Shown here: piece after piece, positions 40,825 to 49,145 of the stretch
Layout: every line of letters starts with the position of its first letter
How positions within the stretch are numbered: the stretch's first letter is position 1
Origin: Armatimonadota bacterium
GTDB lineage: Bacteria; Armatimonadota; Fimbriimonadia; Fimbriimonadales; Fimbriimonadaceae
Length of the DNA stretch: 49,551 nt
Assembly (NCBI GenBank): GCA_020438215.1
Contig: JAGQUX010000021.1
Span: 1 to 49,551, forward strand
Direction of reading: 5' to 3'
Made by a program: the position numbers and the translations under genes
Notes under the pieces: generated by a model
What the model was told of the DNA's origin: nothing
Database searches by the model: none
The model's input: the letters and a program-made list of their open reading frames with translations, nothing else

Positions 40825-41995
40825 AATCAAACTCCCCCGACTCCACAACGGCCAACTCCAAGTCAAACATGAGCTTTCGCGGTTCAATGTCTTGGCTTGT
40901 GGCCGCCGCTGGGGCAAAACAACGCTTGCCATCGACCTTGCTGTTCACGCGATGATCGCGGGCAAGCCAGTCGCATGGGGAGCCCCGCAATACAAGCTTC
41001 TCGCCGAACCACTGCGGATTCTTTCGCGTCTTGTCCACCCCGCAAACGCCAAAATCAACCTCTCCGAACGCCGCATCGAACTCTCGACCGGCGGTTCAAT
41101 CCAATTCTGGAGCCTTCTTGATCACAATGCTGGGCGCGGCACTAAATATGCCCTCTGGATCATCGACGAAGCCGCGTTTGTCCGCGATCTTGCTTCCATT
41201 TGGAACGAAAGCATCCTGCCAACTCTCGTTGATCTTAGCGGTGAAGCGCTCTTCGCCAGTACCCCCAACGGACACAACGACTTCTACCAGCTCTGGCAGC
41301 GGGGACTGAATCACACTAGCGACTGGCACTCCTGGCAAATGCCAACCGCCACAAATCCTCACATCCCTGTAAAAGAGATTGAGCGCATCCAAGCAACAAC
41401 TCCGGAATCCACTTTTCGGCAAGAATTCTTGGCTCAATTTGAACAAAACGAAGGAGCATTCTTTCGTGATTTCCGGTCGTGCATCAATCCAACACTTCAA
41501 ATCATTGAGCAACCCGGAGTGGAAGAACACTACACCGCCGGGCTCGATCTTGCCCGCAAACACGACTTCACCGTCCTCACCATTCTCGATTCAAAGGGCC
41601 AGCAAGTGGTCTGGAAACGGTGGCGTAACCTGCCCTGGCGAGCCCAACTCCAGGCAATTTCTCAAATTGCCAAAAAATTCGACTGCCAAATCCGCGTGGA
41701 TGCCACCGGCGTCGGTGATCCTTTTGTTGAGCAGCTCCAATCCGAAGGTCTGCGAGTTGAACCGATTCACTTTTCTGCCATGCGACGCCAACAACTCCTC
41801 GATAACCTCGCCCTCAGATTAGAAAGCAAGGAGATCGCTCTTCTGGACATCCCCATCCAAACTGCGGAGCTAGAGGCATTCCACTACTCGGAGAAAACCG
41901 GTCGCCCCGACGCCCCGAGTAGCGGCCACGATGACTGCGTTATGGCTCTCGCACTAGCGGCGTGGCGGCCCGGCTCCGTGGCGAAAATCTATTGA
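40814..41995 (+). CDS. Phage terminase large subunit (ATPase/nuclease)
   Basis: 393 aa, apparently complete. ATPase: Walker A GRRWGKT (30-36) and Walker B LWIIDEAAF (D118, E119). RNase H-fold nuclease: Asp245 (AGLDLARKHDFT), Asp296 (RVDATGVGDP) and Asp373-374 (GHDDCVMALA). It packages DNA into procapsids and cuts it. All catalytic residues are present, so it could be functional. The stop overlaps the convergent host TPR gene by 7 nt. No portal follows, although portal is the usual next gene; a portal gene lies 24 kb away on the other strand. Confidence 0.95.
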   Translation: MISEIKLPRLHNGQLQVKHELSRFNVLACGRRWGKTTLAIDLAVHAMIAGKPVAWGAPQYKLLAEPLRILSRLVHPANAKINLSERRIELSTGGSIQFWSLLDHNAGRGTKYALWIIDEAAFVRDLASIWNESILPTLVDLSGEALFASTPNGHNDFYQLWQRGLNHTSDWHSWQMPTATNPHIPVKEIERIQATTPESTFRQEFLAQFEQNEGAFFRDFRSCINPTLQIIEQPGVEEHYTAGLDLARKHDFTVLTILDSKGQQVVWKRWRNLPWRAQLQAISQIAKKFDCQIRVDATGVGDPFVEQLQSEGLRVEPIHFSAMRRQQLLDNLALRLESKEIALLDIPIQTAELEAFHYSEKTGRPDAPSSGHDDCVMALALAAWRPGSVAKIY

Positions 41996-43119
41996 GCAAC
42001 GGATCTTTTCTTCTTCAACTTTTTCCTTACTAACGAAATAGCAAATACAGAAACAAGAGTCAAAATTACTCCAAGAATAGCCCCAACAAAAATACCGGTA
42101 TTGAAGCCACTAAACATCGCTTCATTCCGCACTTGTCGCATGGGAACTTCTTTCGGCGCCCCAATCGGAGGTGTTTCCACATACCCATCCCAGAAATCTT
42201 TGTCTGTATCAGGATGCTTCCCAGCCTCGAGTTTCGCTATCATGAACTCCTCCCGATTTCGTTGAAACTCTTCACCATTCTTCCGTAGAGAAGCGTAATA
42301 CGTTCGAGTTTCCTTCTCGTCTTCCGGCATAGAATATCCGTCATCGAGCAAATCCGGTGTCCTTTCAAGCATTCGCTCTTTCCCAGACTCAACTAAGCCC
42401 TCAACGCGCCACTTGATCATGTACTGAATATGGGAATCTTCAAAAGGAAAAGTTCCCATTAGCCAGTTCCATACGTCGGGAGACTCCCATGCCCCACCAA
42501 GAACAATAATCCCAATCAAACCCTCACGCATTTCCTCTTTGGAAACCCCGACCGCAGGCATTGTGCCCTCAGCACCAGAAAACTCCCAAATCATATGCTG
42601 GATCAGAGCGACCTGAACTTTCTCTCGCCCAAAGTGAGCATCCGGATTGATCTCAATTCCCCGCTCCAAATGAGCCAAACCCGTCTTCAAATCACTCAAA
42701 TCCGCACGATCTTGAGTCTTGAACCAGCGATGAACATAGAACGTCCCCAGGTTCGCGTAATACCGATACTCGTGCTCCGAATCCGGCGCAGTTAGCCCGT
42801 CCAAAACCGCTCGCTTCTTCTCCATCCAGCCGATTGCTTCATCAGGGCGACCGAGTTTGTCACAAGCCACCCCGGCATCATCAAAAAGCTCTAACTCCTT
42901 TGCGCCCGACCCAATCTCCTTGTTCACGCGATCGAGCCGCATTTCGTAATACAAAGGAGGATTGCGGTCAAACCGCCCGGCGATGACACCTAAGATATCA
43001 GGCATCCCACGCAATTCTTGCGCCAGCGTATCGCTATCCCACTCACAAGCCGCGGCAAGGCTAAACAGTGCCAACAACGTACAAACAATCACCCAAAACC
43101 TCTTCATAAGATCACTCAT
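41989..43119 (-). CDS. Exported TPR-like protein with C-terminal membrane anchor
   Basis: 376 aa. A signal peptide (FWVIVCTLLALFSLAAACE) and a C-terminal TM helix (FSGFNTGIFVGAILGVILTLVSVFAISLV, then KKLKKKRS) bracket a helical chain. TPR-type repeats are visible (VACDKLGRPDEAIGWMEKKR; ANLGTFYVHRWFKTQDRADLSDLKTGLAHLERG). Likely periplasmic with a membrane tether. Its end overlaps TerL by 7 nt, so the phage module was inserted or rearranged right at this gene. No partner gene is obvious; the next two genes upstream encode small exported proteins. Confidence 0.75.
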   Translation of the reverse strand: MSDLMKRFWVIVCTLLALFSLAAACEWDSDTLAQELRGMPDILGVIAGRFDRNPPLYYEMRLDRVNKEIGSGAKELELFDDAGVACDKLGRPDEAIGWMEKKRAVLDGLTAPDSEHEYRYYANLGTFYVHRWFKTQDRADLSDLKTGLAHLERGIEINPDAHFGREKVQVALIQHMIWEFSGAEGTMPAVGVSKEEMREGLIGIIVLGGAWESPDVWNWLMGTFPFEDSHIQYMIKWRVEGLVESGKERMLERTPDLLDDGYSMPEDEKETRTYYASLRKNGEEFQRNREEFMIAKLEAGKHPDTDKDFWDGYVETPPIGAPKEVPMRQVRNEAMFSGFNTGIFVGAILGVILTLVSVFAISLVRKKLKKKRSVAQ

Positions 43120-43191
43120 GAATGATAGCGTTTGAAATAAAAAGACAGTTCCTAAAAAAGAAACTGTCTTTGAAAACTTGCGAAGGATGTA

Positions 43192-43626
43192 CTACCAGCG
43201 CGGCAAAAACGGATACATCTCGCGGCTAATCGTTGGCAAGTGAACCCGCCACTCACCGTCAACTTTTAGAACGTCCACTTGGTAGTTTTCATCGAATGCG
43301 CCGGGATAGTAGTTCGTTGTCACACCCAATCGAACGGTCGCTTTATCCGGGCTTTGCTGAACAGAACTCTTCACAAACCAAGCAAATCGGTAGTATTTAG
43401 ATCGCTCAAGAACCTCTTCCCACTCCTTCTCGATCTCTTCTTGAGTGCGACCCTCGACATAGGAGGTCGCCGCCAATTCTTTCGCATCGGAACGAGCCAA
43501 AGCGTCAAAGAACTTGGTCGTCTGCCCCTGTGCCGTCTGACCGGACATCAAGAACAAAACAATCACGACCACCGCGCCAATGCCACCCGCAATGGCGACA
43601 AAACTCGTCCGCTTCAGTACCTTCAT
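43192..43626 (-). CDS. Exported NTF2-like/DUF4878-type protein
   Basis: 144 aa. An N-terminal signal or anchor helix (GGIGAVVVIVLFLMSG) precedes a cystatin/NTF2-like alpha+beta domain (TTKFFDALARSDAKELA, then FDENYQVDVLKVDGEWRVHL). It resembles its upstream neighbour at 43648 in length and in the helix motif, and the two may be paralogues. Function unknown; such domains often bind a ligand or peptide in the periplasm. It is likely co-transcribed with that gene, 21 nt apart. Confidence 0.68.
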   Translation of the reverse strand: MKVLKRTSFVAIAGGIGAVVVIVLFLMSGQTAQGQTTKFFDALARSDAKELAATSYVEGRTQEEIEKEWEEVLERSKYYRFAWFVKSSVQQSPDKATVRLGVTTNYYPGAFDENYQVDVLKVDGEWRVHLPTISREMYPFLPRW

Positions 43627-43647
43627 AAATCTTCTGCCAATTAAACC

Positions 43648-44067
43648 TTACGAAAACGCGTTCATCTGCTCACGCAAGGCTAAGGTCTGCCTCGCATCGA
43701 TCTTCCAACGACGTCCATCCAATACAACAACATACCGCAGAGTAAAAATTCCCCGGTTCATCGGAAACCGGTATTTCACGTCGATATAAGCATCTCGACC
43801 GCTCTGCTCTACCCGATCCAACACCACGGCATCCGACCGCTGGATCATCCCATCCACCGATTGAACAAGGTAATTCAGTGCATCGGATTTGTCCTTCACC
43901 GTCACCCGCTCTAATTCTTTGAGGTCGCGGCTCACAATCGCCTGATGAAATCGCCGTACCGAACTTTCCGGGCCGCGATCACGGGAATAAGCGAACGTCG
44001 CCAGCGTCAGCACAGAAAGCACTCCTGCGCTCACCACCGAACTGGCCGAAAAACCGCGATTCCCCAT
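43648..44067 (-). CDS. Exported NTF2-like protein
   Basis: 139 aa. A N-terminal hydrophobic segment (SVVSAGVLSVLTLATFAYS) precedes an NTF2-like fold: SSVRRFHQAIVSRDLKELERVT matches the helix of its neighbour (KFFDALARSDAKELA), then FTLRYVVVLDGRRWKIDA. A possible SD AAAAGG lies directly before ATG 44067. It is divergent from the DUF1501 gene, with about 88 nt between. Role unknown. Confidence 0.65.
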   Translation of the reverse strand: MGNRGFSASSVVSAGVLSVLTLATFAYSRDRGPESSVRRFHQAIVSRDLKELERVTVKDKSDALNYLVQSVDGMIQRSDAVVLDRVEQSGRDAYIDVKYRFPMNRGIFTLRYVVVLDGRRWKIDARQTLALREQMNAFS

Positions 44068-44155
44068 CCTTTTAACAGCTTACACAACATATACTGAACA
44101 GAGAGGCCCAGAATCCGTCCAAACTTGCCATAGGATAAATGGGAGGCCAACGAAA

Positions 44156-45391
44156 ATGAACAACCCGATTTCCCGTCGCGACCTTTTCAAACAAACCGGT
44201 GTGCTCGCCGTCGGCATGATGGCACCGCCGTGGCTTTCCGCCATTACCAAGGCTGATCTGGTCAAAACCGCTAAAGGCACACCCATCGCTCCGGATACAG
44301 TTCTCGTTGTCTGCCAACTCTCCGGCGGAAACGATGGCCTCAATACCGTAATCCCCTTTACCGACAAATCGTATTACGAAGCGCGGCCCAGCATCGCCAT
44401 CCCCGAATCCGAAGTTCACCGCGTCAGCTCTAATCTCGGCTTCCACCCGGCGATGGAAGACATTGCCAAGCTCTACACCGCAGGCAAAGTTGCCGTCATC
44501 AACAACGTCGGCTACGCGAATCCCAACCGATCCCACTTCAAATCGATGGACATCTGGCAATCCGCCAGCCCGGATGGAAAACTCAAATACGGTTGGCTCG
44601 GGCGCGCATTCGATATTTTCGCGAAAGAGAATGAACTCAGTGCTATCGCAGGCATCGGCCTCTCGACTGGTAAGCCGCTGGCGCTCCAAGCTCACGATGC
44701 CAGCATCCCCTGCTTTGCCAGCCTCAACGATATTCAGAACATGGTCGGCAATGCCGACGCCGAGCGCATGCTCCGCGAAATCCAAGGCAGCATGGCTGAC
44801 GACGGCTCTAGCGTCAGCGTCATCCAAAAGGCAAACAACACCGCCCTGGATGCCATGAACACGCTCAAAGATCAACTGGCAAAATTCTCGCCGAAGCAAG
44901 CCTACCAAAACGATGCGTTCGGACGCGGATTCAAACAGATTGCCCAGATCGTGGCAACATCGCCACAAACCCGCGTGGTCTACTTCTCTGCAGGTGGATT
45001 CGATACCCACTCCAAGCAAGCGGAAAACCACAATAACCTGCTCGGCGGATTCAGCAAAGCGGTCGCCGCTTTCCAAGCAGAAATGGAAGCGGTCGGCAAA
45101 GCCGATAAAGTCATGGTGCTCGTCTTCTCCGAATTCGGACGCCGCACCTACGAAAACGGCTCCGCCGGCACCGACCACGGTAAAGCTGGCCCGATGTTCC
45201 TCATTGGCAAAAACGTCAAGGGTGGCTTCTACGGCGGCAACCCGGATTTCAACGAACTATCGCAAGGCGACCTCATCCACAAGATTGACTTCCGCCAGGT
45301 CTACGCCACCGCGCTGGACAACTGGATGGGAGCCGATTCCAAGGTTGTCCTTGGCCAAGCCTTCAACCCTATGGATGTCATTAAGGGATAA
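44156..45391 (+). CDS. DUF1501 protein with Tat signal
   Basis: 411 aa. A twin-arginine leader (SRRDLFKQTG, then AVGMMAPPWLSA) directs folded export. The DUF1501 (sulfatase-like fold) core shows LVVCQLSGGNDGLNTVIPF, RSHFKSMDIWQSA, FSAGGFDTHSKQ, FSEFGRR and TDHGKAGPMFL. Members occur widely in Planctomycetes and relatives, usually next to DUF1800, which is not seen here. The enzymatic role is unproven. SD GGGAGG is upstream. It ends with a short linker and a strong terminator. Confidence 0.9.
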   Translation: MNNPISRRDLFKQTGVLAVGMMAPPWLSAITKADLVKTAKGTPIAPDTVLVVCQLSGGNDGLNTVIPFTDKSYYEARPSIAIPESEVHRVSSNLGFHPAMEDIAKLYTAGKVAVINNVGYANPNRSHFKSMDIWQSASPDGKLKYGWLGRAFDIFAKENELSAIAGIGLSTGKPLALQAHDASIPCFASLNDIQNMVGNADAERMLREIQGSMADDGSSVSVIQKANNTALDAMNTLKDQLAKFSPKQAYQNDAFGRGFKQIAQIVATSPQTRVVYFSAGGFDTHSKQAENHNNLLGGFSKAVAAFQAEMEAVGKADKVMVLVFSEFGRRTYENGSAGTDHGKAGPMFLIGKNVKGGFYGGNPDFNELSQGDLIHKIDFRQVYATALDNWMGADSKVVLGQAFNPMDVIKG

Positions 45392-45436
45392 CTCCCAATT
45401 TATTCCCCTCATCCAGATCACTCATAAACAACAAAG

Positions 45437-45465
45437 CGGCCCGTCTCCCAGCGGGCCGTCTTTTA
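45437..45465 (+). terminator. Rho-independent terminator after DUF1501 gene
   Basis: CGGCCCG (45437-45443) pairs with CGGGCCG (45452-45458) around an 8-nt loop, followed by TCTTTTATT. Confidence 0.85.
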
Positions 45466-45473
45466 TTACATAT

Positions 45474-45685
45474 GCGTGGCACTGGTGCAACCAGTGGTTC
45501 TAAGAGTGCTGTGTGGCACTGGCATAGCCAGTGAAAGCTTCCTCTCCTGAAGATCGGGAGAGGACTGAGGTGAGGGTTGATCACCCCCGAAACACCTTGC
45601 TCTCACTCTCAACCCTCCTCCTAACCTCCTCCCAATCTTTGGGAGGAGAGGCAAAAAAATATGTGTGGCACTGGTGAAACCAGTG
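45474..45685. repeat. Dispersed hairpin-rich intergenic repeat (two palindromes, one composite block, third palindrome)
   Basis: Palindrome 1: CACTGGT-GCA-ACCAGTG (45480-45496). Palindrome 2: CACTGGC-ATA-GCCAGTG (45517-45533); the T/A pair of copy 1 has become C/G, a compensatory change. A block with CCTCTCC...GGGAGAGG (45541-45563), GGTGA...TCACC and CTCCTCCC...GGGAGGAG (to about 45650) follows. Palindrome 3: CACTGGT-GAA-ACCAGTG (45669-45685), 3 nt before the next gene end. This holds the 300-nt gap with no gene seen. Confidence 0.85.
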
Positions 45686-45688
45686 ATC

Positions 45689-46402
45689 CTAAGTGTGCCC
45701 TATACGCATCCTGAAATCGGAATCATCAAAATCTTGAAAGGCATATTTATGCAATAGAGACATCGTGACTCTCCAAACCACAAGGAGCACGACTCCGACG
45801 GATACAGCTAATCCAGAACTTGCAGCAGGAAAAACAAAAAGCAATATGTATGAAACAATGAGTAGCCCCAACAAAACTGGATGGGCAAGAGAACTTGAAT
45901 ATCTTTCCTCAGCTTTGATCCACAATCCAAAAATGCCTTCGAATTCTGCAAGCTCAAAGGCATCCAAATCTCTCCCTGAGTATTGATCTCCATAGAAAAC
46001 CCATACAGCTTCCTTTGTGGCCCTTTCTCCTGCCTCAATTCTTTGCCAAACTATTTCTTGGCAAAATTTCCATTGCCTGTGCCTTCTTGTACACATTTCT
46101 ATTACGGTGTCAGTATCAAGTAATGACGCAGCCTGCTTAGCTTTGTCTTTCCATTCTTGATATTCTTCCCAACTCCTAAGATTGCGTAAAATTAAGACCA
46201 AAAAAACCGCCAAGCCTAGTACACCAACTATCCATAAGTGCTGTACACCAATTCGCCGGAGTGCATAATCAATAATGGAAGTAATTACAAAATATATAAA
46301 GAAGATGGTTGTGAATCCATCTTCGACACTCCAATAAACATCTGGAGATTGATACAGTTGATCATTAAAATCTTGGACTAGGTTTGAGTTCGCAATTCGC
46401 AA
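45689..46402 (-). CDS. Membrane protein of unknown function
   Basis: 237 aa with four hydrophobic segments: TIFFIYFVITSIIDY, LWIVGVLGLAVFLVLIL, PVLLGLLIVSYILLFVF and SGLAVSVGVVLLVVWRVTM. A charged loop with acidic and Trp-rich sequence (SWEEYQEWKDKAKQ) lies between. The first ATG at 46402 may be preceded by an alternative. No family recognised. The DNA is AT-richer than the flanking tgt and DUF1501 genes. It is 6 nt downstream of the single-TM gene on the same strand. Confidence 0.65.
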   Translation of the reverse strand: MRIANSNLVQDFNDQLYQSPDVYWSVEDGFTTIFFIYFVITSIIDYALRRIGVQHLWIVGVLGLAVFLVLILRNLRSWEEYQEWKDKAKQAASLLDTDTVIEMCTRRHRQWKFCQEIVWQRIEAGERATKEAVWVFYGDQYSGRDLDAFELAEFEGIFGLWIKAEERYSSSLAHPVLLGLLIVSYILLFVFPAASSGLAVSVGVVLLVVWRVTMSLLHKYAFQDFDDSDFRMRIGHT

Positions 46403-46408
46403 GCCAGT

Positions 46409-46633
46409 TCACTCCCGAGTCCCCGCCGCGTCCCGAACCTCAGCCCCGTAATTCGTAACCGCTTCTCCCCCTTTGTCAGGAAAAAAAGTAACGGCAATCT
46501 TATCCATGCTCAAAAAGAACAAAATGATCAAAACCAGCACCACCCAAAACGCTTTAGGAAGCCCAAACTGAGAAACCGACTCACCTGAATTTGTCAGCCC
46601 ATCATGATCCGGTGGCTGTCTATGCCAATTCAT
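46409..46633 (-). CDS. Small single-TM membrane protein
   Basis: 74 aa with one TM helix (FWVVLVLIILFFLSM) after a polar N-terminus (HRQPPDHDGLTNSGE). No family recognised. Its start overlaps the last 14 nt of tgt, so it is translationally linked to that gene. The ORF is open and has no SD, so it is a modest prediction. Confidence 0.5.
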   Translation of the reverse strand: MNWHRQPPDHDGLTNSGESVSQFGLPKAFWVVLVLIILFFLSMDKIAVTFFPDKGGEAVTNYGAEVRDAAGTRE

Positions 46634-47723
46634 ACCGTTTCACCAAATCCCCCCAAGTCCCCGCCTCAATCGCCTCGCGGATTTCCCGCATCAGCCGCGC
46701 ATAAAACCACAAGTTGTGCAAAGATGCCAGCCTCTGCCCCAGCATCTCGCCGGAGTGGAAGAGATGCCTTAAGTACGCGGCGGAGTACCGCTCGGTTGCT
46801 GGGAACACCGACCCCGGATCAACCGGGCCTTCATGCTCCGCCCACTTTGCCCCTTTGATATTCACGCGTCCCTGCAAAGTGTAAAGCGCGTGATGCCGCG
46901 CCATCCGCGTTGGCAAAACACAATCAAACAGGTCAATCCCGCAGCTCACCGCATGAAGAATGTCGCCCGGGTGCCCCACCCCCATCAGATACCGCACCTT
47001 ATCCTTTGGCAAAAGCGGCGCGGCAAATTGCACCACCGGATACTGCATCTCGGTTGGCTCGCCCACACTCACGCCCCCCACCGCAAACCCTGCAAACGGC
47101 AACGAACAAATAAAATCGGCCGATTCCCGCCGTAAATCCTCGTGGACCCCGCCCTGCACAATCCCAAAGATCGCCTGCCCTTCCCGTGCCGCGTCTAAGT
47201 TCCTCTGCGCCCAGCGATGCGTTTGCTGCATCGCCTTTGTCGCCTCATCTTTGGTGCAGGGGTACGGCGGGCAAACATCCAGAGCCATGCTGATATCCAC
47301 GCCCAACTCCCCCTGAATCTGGATCGCCCGCTCCGGCGAAAGGAACAGCTCGCTCCCATCAATATGCGAGCGGAAAGTCACCCCTTCATCGGTGATCTTG
47401 CGGTTCTGGCTGAGCGACATCACCTGGTATCCGCCCGAGTCTGTCAGGATTGATCCGCGCCACCCCATGAACTTGTGAAGCCCGCCGAGCCGCTCGACGC
47501 GATCCGAGCCGGGACGCAAAGAAAGGTGGTAGGTGTTGGAGAGAACCTGCTCATATCCCATCTCTTCCAGGTCTTCCGCGCTAATCCCCTTGACCGTCCC
47601 CACCGTTCCCACCGGCATGAAGGCCGGCGTCTCTACCGTACCGTGAGGAGTGTGCAGTCGCCCCCGTCGTGCGCCTGTGTGGGGGCACTCTTTGATCAGT
47701 TCATACCTAACGCTCGCAGACAT
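46620..47723 (-). CDS. tgt: tRNA-guanine transglycosylase lacking the zinc-binding cysteines
   Basis: 367 aa. It swaps G34 of tRNAs with GUN anticodons for preQ1 on the way to queuosine. The catalytic acids are kept: LTDSGGYQV and the nucleophile region DLFDCVLPTRMAR; FGIVQGGVHEDLRRES is normal. The structural zinc site of bacterial Tgt (C-x-C-x2-C and a later His) is replaced: residues 305, 307 and 310 are Ser, Phe and Thr in DPGSVFPATER, while His336 (ASLHNLWFYARLM) is kept with the canonical 31-residue spacing. The reading frame is clean around it. It may be a zinc-free form or altered in activity. Upstream lies divergent der. Confidence 0.94.
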   Translation of the reverse strand: MSASVRYELIKECPHTGARRGRLHTPHGTVETPAFMPVGTVGTVKGISAEDLEEMGYEQVLSNTYHLSLRPGSDRVERLGGLHKFMGWRGSILTDSGGYQVMSLSQNRKITDEGVTFRSHIDGSELFLSPERAIQIQGELGVDISMALDVCPPYPCTKDEATKAMQQTHRWAQRNLDAAREGQAIFGIVQGGVHEDLRRESADFICSLPFAGFAVGGVSVGEPTEMQYPVVQFAAPLLPKDKVRYLMGVGHPGDILHAVSCGIDLFDCVLPTRMARHHALYTLQGRVNIKGAKWAEHEGPVDPGSVFPATERYSAAYLRHLFHSGEMLGQRLASLHNLWFYARLMREIREAIEAGTWGDLVKRYELA

Positions 47724-47778
47724 AGAAAATCAGGCCCGAGGTTACCGCCCTCACCTCTGCCATAATCTCCAAATCCCC

Positions 47779-49134
47779 ATGTCTGCATCACTGCCCACTC
47801 TTGTCATCGTGGGCCGGCCCAATGTTGGAAAATCCACCATGTTCAACCGGCTGGCGGGCCGCCGCATTGCCGTGGTGCAAGATCAGCCCGGCGTCACCCG
47901 CGACCGCCTCTACGCCGAGGTGGAATGGAAAGACCGCCGCTTCCGCATCGTGGATACCGGGGGAATCCTCTTTAGCGACGACGACCCGCTGATCGAGCAG
48001 ATTCGTGTCCAGGCGCAAGTCGCGATGGCCGAAGCCGACCTAGTTCTGTTCGTCACCGATTCTGCCGAGGGCCTCAACTCCGCTGACTGGGATTTGGCTA
48101 ACAGCCTCCGCAGTTTTGAGCAACCCATTTTTGTTGTTGCCAATAAGTCGGATAACGAAGACCGCTCGCTAGTCGCCCAAGAATTTCACGCTCTGGGAAT
48201 AGGCGATGTCTATCCCGTCAGCTCCCTCCAAGATAAGGGCTTCGACATCCTTTTCCGCGACATCATCAAAACCCTGGATGCCGCACCGAGCCCGTTCAAA
48301 GAAGAAGATGACGAACTCAAACTTGCAATTATCGGACGCCCGAACGTCGGCAAATCATCAATGGTGAACGCCCTCACCGGCGAGAATCGCGTCATTGTTT
48401 CCGACATCCCCGGCACCACCCGCGACGCTGTTGATACCCCCATCACCTACAAGGGCCGCAACATCCGATTGATCGATACGGCAGGGATTCGCCGCCGTGG
48501 AAAAACCCAAGGCAGTATCGAATACTACATGGTGCTCCGCGCTCAAAAAGCGATTCGGCGTGCCGACTGCGCCCTCCTCGTTGTGGATGGTCGCGAGGGC
48601 CTGACCGACGGCGACAAGCGCGTCGCCAAGATGTCAAAGGATGAGGGCAAGCCGCTCGTGATTGCCATCAACAAATGGGATCTCGTGGAGCCGCCCGACG
48701 GCAACCTCGGCAAATCCTCCCCGATCAAAAAAGATTGGCTCCGCATCCTCGGCAACGAAATTCCCGAAGTCAGCTATGCCATCAAGCGGTTCACTTCCGC
48801 GCAAGAAGAATCCGGCATGGATGGCGTGATGAACGCCGTCTTCAAAGCGGTGGAGAATTGGAATTTCCGCGTTGGCACCGGCGTCCTCAACCGCATCGTC
48901 CAAGACGCACAGTTCGAGCGACCGCTCACTCGCAAGGGGCTCCCGTTCAAGGTGCGCTACATCACTCAGCCCAGCACATGCCCGCCGACATTCATCGCCT
49001 TCTGCAACAACATCGACCTGTTCCATTTCAGCTATCAGCGCTTTATTGAGAACAAAATTCGCGAGCAGTTCCCGATGGAAGGCACCCCGATTGAACTTCG
49101 CGCTCGGGCATCCAGCGAAGACCGGCATAAGTAG
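47779..49134 (+). CDS. der: Ribosome biogenesis GTPase Der (EngA)
   Basis: 451 aa. It has tandem GTPase domains with G1 GRPNVGKST and GRPNVGKSS, G3 DTGG and DTAG, G4 NKSD and NKWD. The C-terminal KH-like domain ends near IRARASSEDRHK. Der is essential for assembling the 50S subunit. ATG 47779 is the family start; the long upstream frame is antisense to tgt. No SD is visible. A CATAAT box is 12 nt before the ATG, so the message has a very short leader. Confidence 0.96.
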   Translation: MSASLPTLVIVGRPNVGKSTMFNRLAGRRIAVVQDQPGVTRDRLYAEVEWKDRRFRIVDTGGILFSDDDPLIEQIRVQAQVAMAEADLVLFVTDSAEGLNSADWDLANSLRSFEQPIFVVANKSDNEDRSLVAQEFHALGIGDVYPVSSLQDKGFDILFRDIIKTLDAAPSPFKEEDDELKLAIIGRPNVGKSSMVNALTGENRVIVSDIPGTTRDAVDTPITYKGRNIRLIDTAGIRRRGKTQGSIEYYMVLRAQKAIRRADCALLVVDGREGLTDGDKRVAKMSKDEGKPLVIAINKWDLVEPPDGNLGKSSPIKKDWLRILGNEIPEVSYAIKRFTSAQEESGMDGVMNAVFKAVENWNFRVGTGVLNRIVQDAQFERPLTRKGLPFKVRYITQPSTCPPTFIAFCNNIDLFHFSYQRFIENKIREQFPMEGTPIELRARASSEDRHK

Positions 49135-49145
49135 TTTTCGAACAT

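Noticed and set aside
17309-41995. GC skew as proof of a recent 17.3-42.0 kb inversion
   Set aside because: Skew is C-rich on plus both inside the interval and from 42 to 49 kb, so it does not support a recent flip; the inversion idea rests on gene order only.
44072-45178. Long minus-strand ORF (368 aa) antisense to the DUF1501 gene
   Set aside because: It is a codon-use shadow of the convincing Tat/DUF1501 gene: no family signature, no SD or TANNNT start, and irregular Cys/Phe-rich content.
46790-46820. Frameshift or sequencing error explaining the missing Tgt cysteines
   Set aside because: The frame stays open with family-like sequence (YSAAYLRHL, SLHNLWFYARLM) on both sides and the His spacing is exact, so substitution is the simpler reading.
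47761-47779. der as another exact TANNNT-N6 leaderless start
   Set aside because: The CATAAT box lies 12 nt from the ATG, outside the 5-8 nt pattern, so only a very short leader is claimed.
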